A DNA stretch of 64,000 bases from assembly GCA_021613535.1 (NCBI GenBank), contig CP075493.1, forward strand, positions 8,990,001 through 9,054,000, written 5' to 3'. The DNA is from Adineta vaga (Eukaryota > Rotifera). The first letter of the stretch is position 1. Every line of letters starts with the position of its first letter. The notes under the pieces are model-generated. The model was not told the DNA's origin and ran no database searches. It saw only the letters and a list, made by a program, of their open reading frames with translations. Below, in pieces: positions 35,605 through 45,875 of this stretch. The position numbers were made by a program, and so were the translations under genes.

Positions 35605-37185
35605 TCCGAAGTTGAAGTATTGATTAAGGAATAGAATTAATAGTTATTATTGTTGGCAATACTATTGATCTGAACATGCATGAGAACGTCTTTGAGTTAT
35701 TATTGATCGATATGACGATATGTGTACTGCGTGTCAATGTCATAATATTGTTTTTTTCCTTCGTTTGGGAGTTAACATATATGTTGCATTAGAAGTCGAT
35801 TGTTATTCAATGAACGTACGGGAAAATATTTTCTGTCCCTCCTTTTTTTCTTGCTGACTAGTTCTCTCGTTTTTTTTCTTCTTTTCTTTTCGCTAAGCCT
35901 TCATCATTTATTCTAGACAAAGTCAAATGCACGTCGAGTGATTACTCGATAAATTAAAATATGGTTCGGTTAGAGAATAAGAAAAACTCGTCATCATTGT
36001 TGTTCTCGTCTCTTGAGAAGTTCCAGTTCACAAGTTTGTAAATGTTCAATAGTTAAATACAAAGAAAAAAAAGAAACTAATCTACTTAAAAAAGAAATCA
36101 TTTAAGAATAAACTAAAACGAGATAATAAAAAAATAAAATTTTAAATGTTTAGTGTTTTCAAAAATTTCATTTTCTTTCTTTCTATGTATTTCATTCAAA
36201 ACAAAAATAACACGTATCCTCTAAAGAATAGATCATATATTTTTCTTCTATGATTACACAAGAGAATATCTAAGCACCTCCATTTATAAAATTCTTCTAT
36301 TTTTGTTTTTTATCCCATCCAAAATTTATACTTTACTGTGAAAGATACAATTAAAACTTATTAATCATCGACACATTTGTTTTTATTAGTAAAGTTGACT
36401 TTTCTCTATGTGGGCATATATGAATCAATTAGAATTAAACAATAAACAGCAATACTTCTGCTCTTTCTATATAAAGATAGATAGATAAATAGAAGAAAAG
36501 GTTTATTCTACTCGAAAAACCTTGATTTGATTGCATTCATTCAAAAATAGTTACTTTTTTTTATCAATCGAATCAATATGTAGGACAAGAATTGATTGAA
36601 TTCTCGAATGGATATAAAGATGAAACAAATAATTATCGAATTGACCTTATTATTGTTGGCTTTTATTAAAAACATTCAAAACTAATAAAAGAACAATCAA
36701 TGACGCGTTCCGTCGGTAAATTCTTGCATGCTTAATAAGTATATAAAATAAATAAACCTAAAAATATGATTATCGATTTGAGGACAAACAAAGAATGCAA
36801 GGAGAATACTAACACGAAATAGATACTGAATATTTCATTGAGGAAAAATGGTTTTGTACATTACAAATTCAAGCTAAGAAAACAATGATTAGTAATTTAT
36901 AACCACTAATTCGGCGGTAGAAATCACTTTAATAGAAAGATTTTTAATGAGTGTTTCTTCATGTCTTACCCGATTGAAACTATTTCTGACGGATCACAAT
37001 GCTATGCTCGTTTTTGAATATGAACTTCTACTAGTCTCACATGAAAACCGGCACAAAATTCTAATTTATCAAAAAATACTTTCAAGCAAATCAAAAATTT
37101 CTGAAGATCCGTTATTTCTCTCATATATAAGTATTGAACAGAGGTATATCACAAATTATTCTATAGAGCAACAAATAAAAACATA
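35605..37185. other. Intergenic, 1.6 kb
   Basis: Upstream of the mucin-like gene and downstream of the glycosyltransferase. T-rich tracts near 35840-35900; no gene seen. The plus-strand frame at 36947-37189 is unsupported. Confidence 0.5.
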
Positions 37186-38256
37186 TTAAGCGCTGGAAAA
37201 ATTAGTTCGATGTTTCAGAAGTGTCTCATGCCAATATTGCGCATATATAACATTAGGTACAAGATGATCATTCAATGAAAAATTAAATGATAATAAAAAG
37301 TCAAGTGTTACATTCGACCAATCGTCAACAATAATCGATTGTGTTTTCTTAAATAATGGATCTAATCCAGATGTTAAAACAATGGGTATAGCACCCATTA
37401 GTAGTGCTTCCCATGTTCGATGACAATCGAGTCCATTGCCGGGTGGTGACAAAACAAATTTCGTATTTCCAATATGTTCTAAATATGTATCAAATGAAAT
37501 TCGACTTTTGATGATTTGTACATTTTTAATAGTTGATGCTTGTTGATAAGCTTTTCGTCGTTGAATTGGATTGGTATGTGGAGAGAAATTAACATACAAG
37601 AAACTGGTTCGTTGGGACCAAGGTTTGCGATATTTTTGAAAAGCTGTAGATATTTTATCTAAGTTTCCTTGGGACCAACGCGTATTTGCTAATCCAATCG
37701 GAATAGGAATTAGTTTTTGAAGATTTTTATGACTTGGATTCGATGCGTACCATTGTAAGATTTTAGGTTGTGATAAATATGTTTGATATTCTACTGGTGC
37801 TGAGCGATCACTGTTGTGTGTAACTAATACAAATGATTTAGTAATAGAATTAAATGATACATGAAAAAACTCTGCTATCATATCTGATTTGACAAAAACA
37901 ATATCACCATATTGTACTGAATTTAAGTTATCATGTCGAGTTTCATCATAGATATAATCAGCAAATGCTCGAAATGTATCACCACTAATATACGGATATG
38001 AAGAATTTCGAGTAGTTGTTGCATGACGATAATATACAGAAGTTGAACTAATGTTACTTTTATTCTTCGTTAAGAAATGACGAAAGTATGTCATGTTCTT
38101 TGATGCAGTTATTTTATCAATCCATGTTCTAATTTGAGATAAAAGCGAAGCATTGTAACATTCGAATAGTATGTATGACATAGATACGAATACAAGTGTA
38201 TAGAAAATAATCGGATGTTTTCCAAATAGTATATTCTTCATCGTTGCGAATTTCAT
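37186..38256 (-). CDS. Exostosin-like type II membrane glycosyltransferase
   Basis: Single exon, 356 residues. A short cytoplasmic head and a membrane anchor (PIIFYTLVFVSMSYILF, residues about 14-31) fit a Golgi type II enzyme. A stem with NxS/T sites follows. The catalytic part has PIPIGLANTRW and TKFVLSPPGNGLDCHRTWEA, then LLMGAIPIVLTSGLDPLF; this PPGNG...R-x-WEAL...G-x-IP pattern is typical of exostosin/GT47-like nucleotide-sugar transferases. Donor and acceptor cannot be told. An ATG at 38241 (MKNILFG) is an alternative start. Intronless structure may reflect retroposition or transfer. Confidence 0.75.
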   Translation of the reverse strand: MKFATMKNILFGKHPIIFYTLVFVSMSYILFECYNASLLSQIRTWIDKITASKNMTYFRHFLTKNKSNISSTSVYYRHATTTRNSSYPYISGDTFRAFADYIYDETRHDNLNSVQYGDIVFVKSDMIAEFFHVSFNSITKSFVLVTHNSDRSAPVEYQTYLSQPKILQWYASNPSHKNLQKLIPIPIGLANTRWSQGNLDKISTAFQKYRKPWSQRTSFLYVNFSPHTNPIQRRKAYQQASTIKNVQIIKSRISFDTYLEHIGNTKFVLSPPGNGLDCHRTWEALLMGAIPIVLTSGLDPLFKKTQSIIVDDWSNVTLDFLLSFNFSLNDHLVPNVIYAQYWHETLLKHRTNFSSA

Positions 38257-41209
38257 AGTACAATTCTTGTAAAATAAAACGAAGAATTAAATTAGAAAAA
38301 TGGAAAAGTCTTCAGTAGAATGTTACATAAATATACGGCACGGCTTTAATATGTATAAATTCATTTTTTGAGGAAGAAAGTTCACACTTAGTCCTGCGCC
38401 CACTCTCAATCTACTCAGGTCTTTACAATCACAAATATATAATCTAATTAGTAAAAAAATAATTTATAATCGAATGACGAAAACTTAAAACCTCTGTTTC
38501 TACTAAAAACTAAGTTAATGCATTTTCAATGAGAAACAGTAGATCTATCCACATATTACTATAAACAACATAGACACTGAATGATCAGAAACTCGTGTTC
38601 TAAAATAAATTTTACATTCTATAGGTAAGATAACATACTTTGAAGCTATGTTAAGTTTCGTAAAACATCTGTTTTGCAGTTTTTCTAAATTCTTGCCATA
38701 AGAAACAAAATGCGGAGAATCAAAGCAACAAAAATGCATATTCTATCTGATATCTGGGATTTTAAAAAAGTCTAATTCATTTTTTATTCCTTGTTCTCTA
38801 CTATCGCAGAAAATTTTCTTGTTATCTCGTAGATAATCAAGGATAGTAAAAGACGTTACGGATACATATATTTCTTTTGTTTTACATAGAAAAAAGAACT
38901 TACTTCTTAATAAAAAAAGATTTAAGAAATCATAGTCTTCATTTTTTCCATAAAAATTACTCTGACGAATATATACGTCGTTAATAGTCAAGTGGTTAAT
39001 AGACTTAGCGTTTTCTCATACTTCACCGATAGTTAACAAACAAAAACATCGATAAATATTAATTTAAGTCTGGGTAAACAGTCGATTCTGAAATTCTACT
39101 AAAATTCAACTAAATACCAATAACTGAATCCTGAAAGAGTATTTATTACATGGTATACAAAATGCCAAGCACTATCTGTAACGAAACATCGATGTTCGTT
39201 TCTTTCAAATGTAAGACGTAGAAAGAGTGAAAAGACGTAAGATATGTTGAACTAGATTGTGTTTACGAAGAGAAAAACTTAAACGTATTGACACGTAGGA
39301 TGCGAATACGTTTATTACATTAGAGGAAAACAATTTTTGTTTTATGAATATACTAAAGATGTTTGCAGGCAATTTCGTAGGATCCACATGTAAAGAGAGA
39401 AGATAAGCGACACATCGAAAAAAGTGTTTGACTTATTTAAAAGGTAGCATTATAAAGAACATTCTACTCGAATAAGTTGGCAAGTGCTGTTTAAAATACT
39501 CTTCTAGTATCTATTGTAGGCATAACTTTCAATCAGAGTAAGAAAAACAGTGTCTACTAAATCATTTGCAAGAAAATCTTATGTTTTCAATGAAAAAATT
39601 CTCAAAGCGTTTTTTTTCTAACTCACCATGAATAAACACACTTCAACAACAATGCCGGAAACATTATATGTTATTGATGAAGTTCAGAGATGATTTCTAT
39701 TTGTACTTCAGTTTTTTAAAAGAACAATACAATTGAAAGCAGATGCGTAGAAGTAGAAGAGTATTGTCGAACTTAGAGAAAGTCTAAATGATAGCTATAC
39801 ACAAAATAAAAACTGCATAGAAATTGATGTATCTGTAATATGTATTTAAATCTGTATGGATTTGATGAATTGAGATAGATTTTTGGTACAATCTACTTTG
39901 AATAATCTGTAGAAATACGTAGAATTTGTGTCTATCAACTATGTGAAATCTGAGTTGGAAATAAATAGATTTTCTAGATTTCATTGAGTGTCACTTTGAA
40001 ATTCATCATACTAATACAGTTTGTTGAAAACATGTGGCATACTTCTATACAATCAGAAGTAAAAAGAATATAATTATTAGAAATGAAGTTAAGACTAAAT
40101 CTTCAAAAAGAAGCAAAATATTGTCTTTGATTTTATTAGATGTTGAAATATTCTATTCTTCTTTTCATGTTCTTAGACAGTCAAGTACCAAACAAAAACA
40201 CATAGAAACGTTAAAATTTAAACGGAAATAAAATTGAAATTAACGCACATTTCAAAGCAATTGCAACGTGCTTTTATCCAGTTCTTGATAAGGTTTGTCT
40301 ACCTGATTAGTCTATTTCGCCGAAAAAATATTAATACAAGATATGCTCATTAGGAAAAGGTTTTCGAAATATCAAGTTTTGTTAGTATTTATTTTCTATA
40401 ACTAACTGAAATCAGTTTCTAAAAAAAGCAAATAGTTTTGTTTTTCTTAAAACAATAGAAAATGATCTGTATTCATTCTTTATATCAACTTTCTATCGAC
40501 GTTGTTGTCGCCATAACTATCCAATTTCTCTCATCGATACATTGATGTATCATTTTATCCAGTTTATTATCTATGTCTGGATGAAATAACCTCTGCGTTT
40601 TCTTTCACTGTAACTTTAACCTCATACGATACATATAGCAATGCATTGCTTCATAGAAGAAGACTATTAAGATGATTATTTTATATATTGTAAATGCTAC
40701 TTGCTAAAAATCGTTTTCTTAGACATTCTATCTAATGGTATTTGACGCGACGATGGTATGTACATCAATTCAGATGTACTTAACATCTGCGATATTTACA
40801 TCTCGACAGATAGATGGGAAAAGTGATGAACATAATCGCAATCAATTTACCAATAGCTGAAATCAATTTGAAAAAAGCGAAGTTGTTTTGGGTAAATACA
40901 CAAAACTTAAGGCAATGGTTTCACATTCATTAGAAAAAGCAATCCATTTTTATTCAGGTAGTCTGCCAACAGAAGAGAATTCAAGTTATGATGAAGATTT
41001 TATTACATTATTTGAATATTTCAAGAATATTTATTTTTAATATTAAACTAATTCTGCCAGTATCTACTGTCAAATAGTTCTAGAACAAATGTTGACATTC
41101 TCGCTTCTACTCTATCAATTACACAACTAATCAAAGAAAAAGGTGATTAAAAAAGTAGAAAAAGATGTTCGTTAGCATCGAATTCCACCGATGTAGTTGT
41201 TGTTATTGT
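38257..41209. other. Long intergenic stretch, nearly 3 kb
   Basis: AT-rich, no convincing gene. Minor frames at 38545-38991, 39205-39387, 39784-39984 and 40034-40231 have no domain. One coding-like fragment lies at 40861-41040. Confidence 0.5.
40861..41040 (+). pseudogene. Possible gene fragment, unrecognised
   Basis: 59 open codons after an in-frame TGA (40858), rich in charged residues (FEKSEVVLGKYTKLKAMVSH, then SLEKAIHFYSG) and ending TAA. The codons before the TGA (GKSDEHNRNQFTNS) also look coding, so a broken exon is possible. No family recognised and no splice partner found. Confidence 0.25.
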
Positions 41210-41903
41210 TTACTCTTTGTATTTATCATGTAAATGTTCGGCACCCGATCTGTGCCATGTGAGGATTTCTTCGGGTTTGAACCAGACATCAATTTCACGT
41301 TTAGCAGCTTTTTCCGAGTCACTGCCATGAACGACATTTCTTTAATATGAAGAAAGAAGAACTAATCGATCTTTCTGTACAAAGAAAAGTTCAGAATTTA
41401 CCGTCCCATTGCAGTAGCATAGTCACCACGGATTGTACCTGGTTGAGCTTTGATTGGATCGGTGGCTCCAAGAATTGAACGACCAGCGGTGATGACACCG
41501 GATCCTTCCCAGACCTGATAATAAAATTGATTAGAAAGATATGAAAACTAGATATAACAACAAACCATAGCAACAGCTGGACCTGATGAACCATAGGCCA
41601 AAAGTGGTTCGAAATAGTTTTTGCCTAGAGAATTTCAAATCAAAATAATAGAAAGAAGTTCTTCAGTGTTAGAGTTACCTTTATGATCTTCATAGTGGAT
41701 TTCAAGTTGAGCACGAGTAGCCTAAATTATATAAGTAAATTGAACTAGATTCTTTTCTATTGGCGAGAACTTACTTGAATAAATTTGATGGCAACAAGTT
41801 TGAAACCCCGGTTTTCAAATCGACGGATGATTTCTCCAACAAGACCTCGTTGAACACCATCGTGTTTAACCATAATAAAGCTATGTTCACGTGTATTGGC
41901 CAT
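41210..41903 (-). CDS. NME: Nucleoside diphosphate kinase
   Basis: Exons 41903..41775, 41721..41679, 41624..41566, 41514..41402 and 41339..41210; 157 residues. Transfers gamma-phosphate between NTPs and NDPs through a phospho-histidine. Active-site block [17 protein letters not shown] has the catalytic His. Other hallmarks: [60 protein letters not shown]. Group I (NM23-H1/H2-like) by length and by the terminal [10 protein letters not shown]. One variation: VKHDGV where most have VKPDGV. Exon 2 is only 43 nt. Confidence 0.96.
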
Positions 41904-42744
41904 GGTTATATTGATTTAACTGTAGTTAAGCTGGGCAATCTAAATGATACAAATAACAAAATCTCAGTGGTAAATATAATCCAAGAGAAGTGTGATATCA
42001 CTCGAATACTCTAGAATGATAACTGAAGACAACATCGAATGATTGTCTTCGTATTTATATATCCATTTACAAGGCATATGTGTTTATCATATAGAGCAAG
42101 AAAAATCAGCGTATTGAGAAATTTCTTTTTCGGATGATATAATCCATGGTTGATGTAGAAGGGTCACAATAAACTCGTTACAGATTTTTTTTGTTGATGA
42201 TAGAATGAAGCTTTATTATTAGACTGAGAATCAGATATTATTATCGTCGTCGTTCGTTAACGATGAGTTACGAACAAAACACAGAAAATAGCAGATAGCA
42301 AAAATATTATTTGGAAGAAAAATAAGACCTGATTGATGTAGACCCGATAAGCTCTTCCGTATTTGTTTGTGTGCCGAAAAAAAAGAACTTCAGATGAGAC
42401 AAAATTGGCAGCTGTTCGAGCTTTTGTTAATCGATGTTTTTCCATGCGCATGATTCCATAGGTCAATGAAGGATGCTATTATTTTAGCTAATGGTTTTCA
42501 ATATGCTGTTAACAGCCTTTAGGGTGTGAGATGGGTCTGCGTTATTATCTGATTCAGTATGATGATAAAAATTGTATCCAACAGATTTCAATATGATCGT
42601 TGTGCTTGAACAAATCATGTGTATTGATATTGATTTTTTGTCATAAGACAGATGTTATTCTCTGCTTGAAACAAGAAAAAAAGATTTTATTAGAGACGTA
42701 TATTACACCAATTTATGATACACAAAAAGAAAACAATAATGAAT
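41904..42744. other. Intergenic
   Basis: Between the PRKRIP1 stop and the NDP kinase start, both minus. A CTTAACTACAG acceptor-like word lies about 19 nt before the kinase ATG. The minus frame at 42257-42466 is open but unrecognised. Confidence 0.5.
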
Positions 42745-43580
42745 TTATTTTTTCTCTTCATCGCTTGAACTATTTTGTCTATTTCGTATGTGTTTACGAA
42801 TATCTGTTTTATCGTGTTCTTTCTTTTGTAGTGGTGACGAAGATTCTTTTACTGGATGATTTTCTTCTTGTTGAGCAACTGGAACTTCAGCAGATTTCAT
42901 TTCAGTATTCGAGACTTTTTCACCTTCATCTTCACTAGGTGAATTAGAAGATGAAGAAGAATCCTTTTCGCCGGATTTATTCGATTTCTGGCCATTTGTA
43001 TGTTTTTTATTCTTGAGTTTACCTTTTTGTTTCAAACTAAATATAAATAAACAAATCAAGAATGAAATATAGGAAAAACTTGATTAAACTAACCGTTTTT
43101 TCCGTTTTTTCGCTGTCTGACTTTCAGCTTTTTGTTTACCATCCTCCACTTTCGCTAACCATTGCTCATTTGCTTCTTTCTAAAAAGAAAATAACAATAT
43201 TCACTTGAATTCATTCATTCAATCTTGTTCAACAAACTTCTTTTGCTTCACGACTAAGAAATGCTTCTCGAATGATTTGTCGTCGTCGACAACCACGATA
43301 AATATCGAATTCTCCAGATCCAGCACCAGCACTTGCACCTACATATCAATAAATCATAGAAAGAGATTAAAAAACACAATTTTTTGTTTGTCTTACCCAT
43401 CACATTGCGTACGAATTCATGTGGTTGAAAAGCTCGTGGTAATTTCATTTCTTTCTTCTGTGGTATAAAAACAGGTTTTTCGACATTTTTCATCAAACGT
43501 TCCAATCGTGCTTTTTGTACTTCCACGGGACTTGTAAAAATCTGTTTATTAAGTTTTCGCTCTTCTTCATCCGAAGACAT
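42745..43580 (-). CDS. PRKRIP1: PRKR-interacting protein 1 homologue
   Basis: Exons 43580..43397, 43338..43238, 43179..43094 and 43036..42745; 220 residues (human 184). The family core is clear: ARLERLMKNVEKPVFIP, HEFVRNVMGASAGAGSGEF, YRGCRRRQIIREA, and the basic TAKKRKKRLKQKGKLKNKK nuclear-localisation and double-stranded-RNA-binding region. The protein is a spliceosome component; the long basic helix bridges snRNPs in the catalytic spliceosome. The tail is a Ser/Asp/Glu/Lys-rich disordered stretch, longer than in vertebrates. It begins 184 nt after the eL8 stop on the same strand. Confidence 0.92.
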
Positions 43581-43597
43581 AATTACTTTTCGTTAAT

Positions 43598-43620
43598 CTA
43601 AATAAATTAACAAGAACTTG
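43598..43620 (-). promoter_or_regulatory. Splice acceptor upstream of PRKRIP1 ATG
   Basis: TTAATTTATTTAG leaves a 17-nt leader before the ATG at 43580. Candidate trans-splice site in a head-to-tail gene run. Confidence 0.5.
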
Positions 43621-43764
43621 TTTTTTATTTTTATTCTATGTCGTTTTCTTTTTCTCTTTTTATTCTGATGTTTTACTAATCAAAACAATACACATAGAAA
43701 AAATAACGACAAAAAACATTCTTGTGTAATATTCTTCTTGTGATAGTAGTTTGAAGATTTTCAT

Positions 43765-44761
43765 TTAAGTATTTCGTTGATGAGCTGCTTCACGAGCTTT
43801 AATACGTTCAAGTCGATTGATACGTGCTTGAGATTTATTTCCCAAAACACCACCACCCCAATGACGACGTAATTCATCGTAACGATCATTGAAATTTGTT
43901 TTAACAGCTTCAATAATCTTACCTAAACCGGATTTATCTTCAGTATTAACATCAGTTAAAGCAACTGTTGTACATGTTTTCAAATGAACAAGACGGCCAA
44001 GACGTGCTTTGCCTTTAACAATACAGTATGGAATACCCATTTTACGACATAAAGTTGGTAAATGAAGAACAAGTTCAATTGGTTCAACATCATGAGCAAT
44101 AAGAACCTAAAGGAATTCAAATAAGAACTCATTTTCTTTTCTTTTTTTTTCTACGTACTAATTGTGCCTTCTTTTTTTCAATCAATGCAGTAACAGTATT
44201 CATTCCACTACGAATACCATTTGGTCGTTTTGTTGGTCGATCAGGTTTATCACTTTTAGCTTGTTGTTCAGCACGTTGTTTTAAACGAAGTTTTTTTTCT
44301 GCTCGACTTTCTGGGCGATATTTTTCGAGTAATTTAAATAATTGTGTTGATGTTTGTTTATCAAGCGTTTGAGTAAATTGGTTGATTGGTGGTGGAACTT
44401 TCAAACGTTTAAGTAAAATACTACGTTGACGTTGAACACGAATGTATTGTGGCCATTTAACAAAACGTGTTAAATCACGTTTATGTTGAATATCTAGAAG
44501 AAAAAGTATAAGAATTTATTAGACGATATGAAAGGTTCATCTATTCGATATCTTACCTTGTCCAATACCAAAGTTTTTACTACGTTTTTCATAGAGTGGA
44601 TTAGAAAGTTTTTTTGATTCAACCTTAGACTTGAGTGGTGCAGCTGCAATCTTCTTTTTTCCTTTTTTTAAACCTCCACTTGATGCAGATGTTTTCGACG
44701 TTGTTGTCTTCGTCGTGGTGGTTGTTTTCTTTGTTGTTGCACTACCTGTAACAGGTGACAT
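43765..44761 (-). CDS. RPL7A: 60S ribosomal protein eL8 (L7a)
   Basis: Exons 44761..44557, 44493..44159 and 44106..43765; 293 residues (human 266). Family blocks: [55 protein letters not shown] (the L7Ae RNA-binding fold), [36 protein letters not shown]. The extra length is a Thr/Lys/Ser-rich N-terminal extension (residues 1-45). Part of the large ribosomal subunit. It follows the TFIIF-beta stop by only 112 nt. Confidence 0.97.
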
Positions 44762-44793
44762 CCTTTCGATTGATATAGATAGAAATATTCAAT

Positions 44794-44815
44794 CTAGAAT
44801 AGAATATGTTCCGTA
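44794..44815 (-). promoter_or_regulatory. Splice acceptor upstream of RPL7A ATG
   Basis: ATATTCTATTCTAG lies in the 112-nt gap between the TFIIF-beta stop and the eL8 start, leaving a 32-nt leader. Confidence 0.5.
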
Positions 44816-44873
44816 TTAAACAATATTTATACGAATAAGATAATTAACAAAAGAAAAAGAATATAGTTTTTTT

Positions 44874-45855
44874 CTATAGATTATCATTATTATTGTTGTT
44901 ATTATTATCTTCATCGTCATCATCGTCCTCATCATCTTCGATATCATCTTCCTCTTCCTCTTCTTCTTCTTTTGGTATATTATAATGTCGAAATTGAGAT
45001 TTTAATTCATAGGTATGACCCTTTAAGAACAAAAACAAATATTGATAGTTATTTTTGAAGAAATCTTCCTACCGAACTATTGTAATTACAATATCGTTTA
45101 ACAAGTTGATGCAAGAAACTTTTGGGTTGATTTGTAATTGCTTCAAGTCCACTCATTGATATGTATTGATTTTTTGAAAAAGCCGCAAATATACTATGAA
45201 GTACGGCATCTTCGGAACTTCGAATACGTTTGCCTGCTTGTTTCTTCAATCGATTACGTTCTTTATTTGCTTCATGATCACGTCTGGGTACATACATATT
45301 CGTCTTCTTATTGATCATTTGAGCTTTACGTGTTGGTTCTTGAGAAGTTTCAAAATGTTTACGTTTCATTGACATATATTCTTCATTTTCAACTGGACGA
45401 ACTTCAGCACGTTGAATAACTTTACCAACGATAGATATTTGTTCACCAATAGGTGAATTCGAACTATTCACCGTTCGAGTATATACTGAACGAAGAACGC
45501 CATCAGATATATTGCTTAGACAAAAACGATGTTCTCGTGGTGGTAATTTGAAATCTTTTGAGGGATTTTTCTCTTTCAATTTGTCCATAATATGATCATT
45601 AAGACAAAAGAAAACATCTTGTGATCGTCCACCAGATGCTGCTGTTGCTGTTGTTGCTGCTGTTGTAGATGCTGTTCCTTTTGTAGGTTGTGATTGTGGT
45701 CGTTTAATTAAACGTCCAACTTCTCCATTGATTGCTCCATCACCATATTCAGTAAGAATTTGTGACAGATATTTCGGCATTTTTACAAGCCATACTCCGC
45801 TTGTCGAACGTGTTAAATCAACATCAATTGGAGTCGATGGATCGTTTGTCGCCAT
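44874..45855 (-). CDS. GTF2F2: Transcription initiation factor IIF subunit beta (RAP30)
   Basis: Exons 45855..45073 and 45020..44874; 309 residues (human 249). Conserved: GVWLVKMPKYLSQ at the start, FCLSNISDGVLRSVYTR and GKVIQRAEVRPVENEEYM in the RAP74-dimerisation region, and the C-terminal winged helix (VLHSIFAAFSKNQYISMSGL, NQPKSFLHQLVKRYC, GHTYELKSQFRHY). Recruits RNA polymerase II to promoters with TFIIF-alpha. Extra length comes from a Thr/Ala insert near residue 65 and a terminal run of Glu, Asp and Asn. The ATG directly follows TCTCTATTTTAG. Confidence 0.95.
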
Positions 45856-45875
45856 CTAAAATAGAGAAATCAAAA
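45856..45875 (-). promoter_or_regulatory. Splice acceptor abutting the GTF2F2 ATG
   Basis: TTTCTCTATTTTAG is followed at once by ATG GCG, leaving no leader. Either a cis intron in the 5' UTR or a trans-splice site. Confidence 0.55.
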
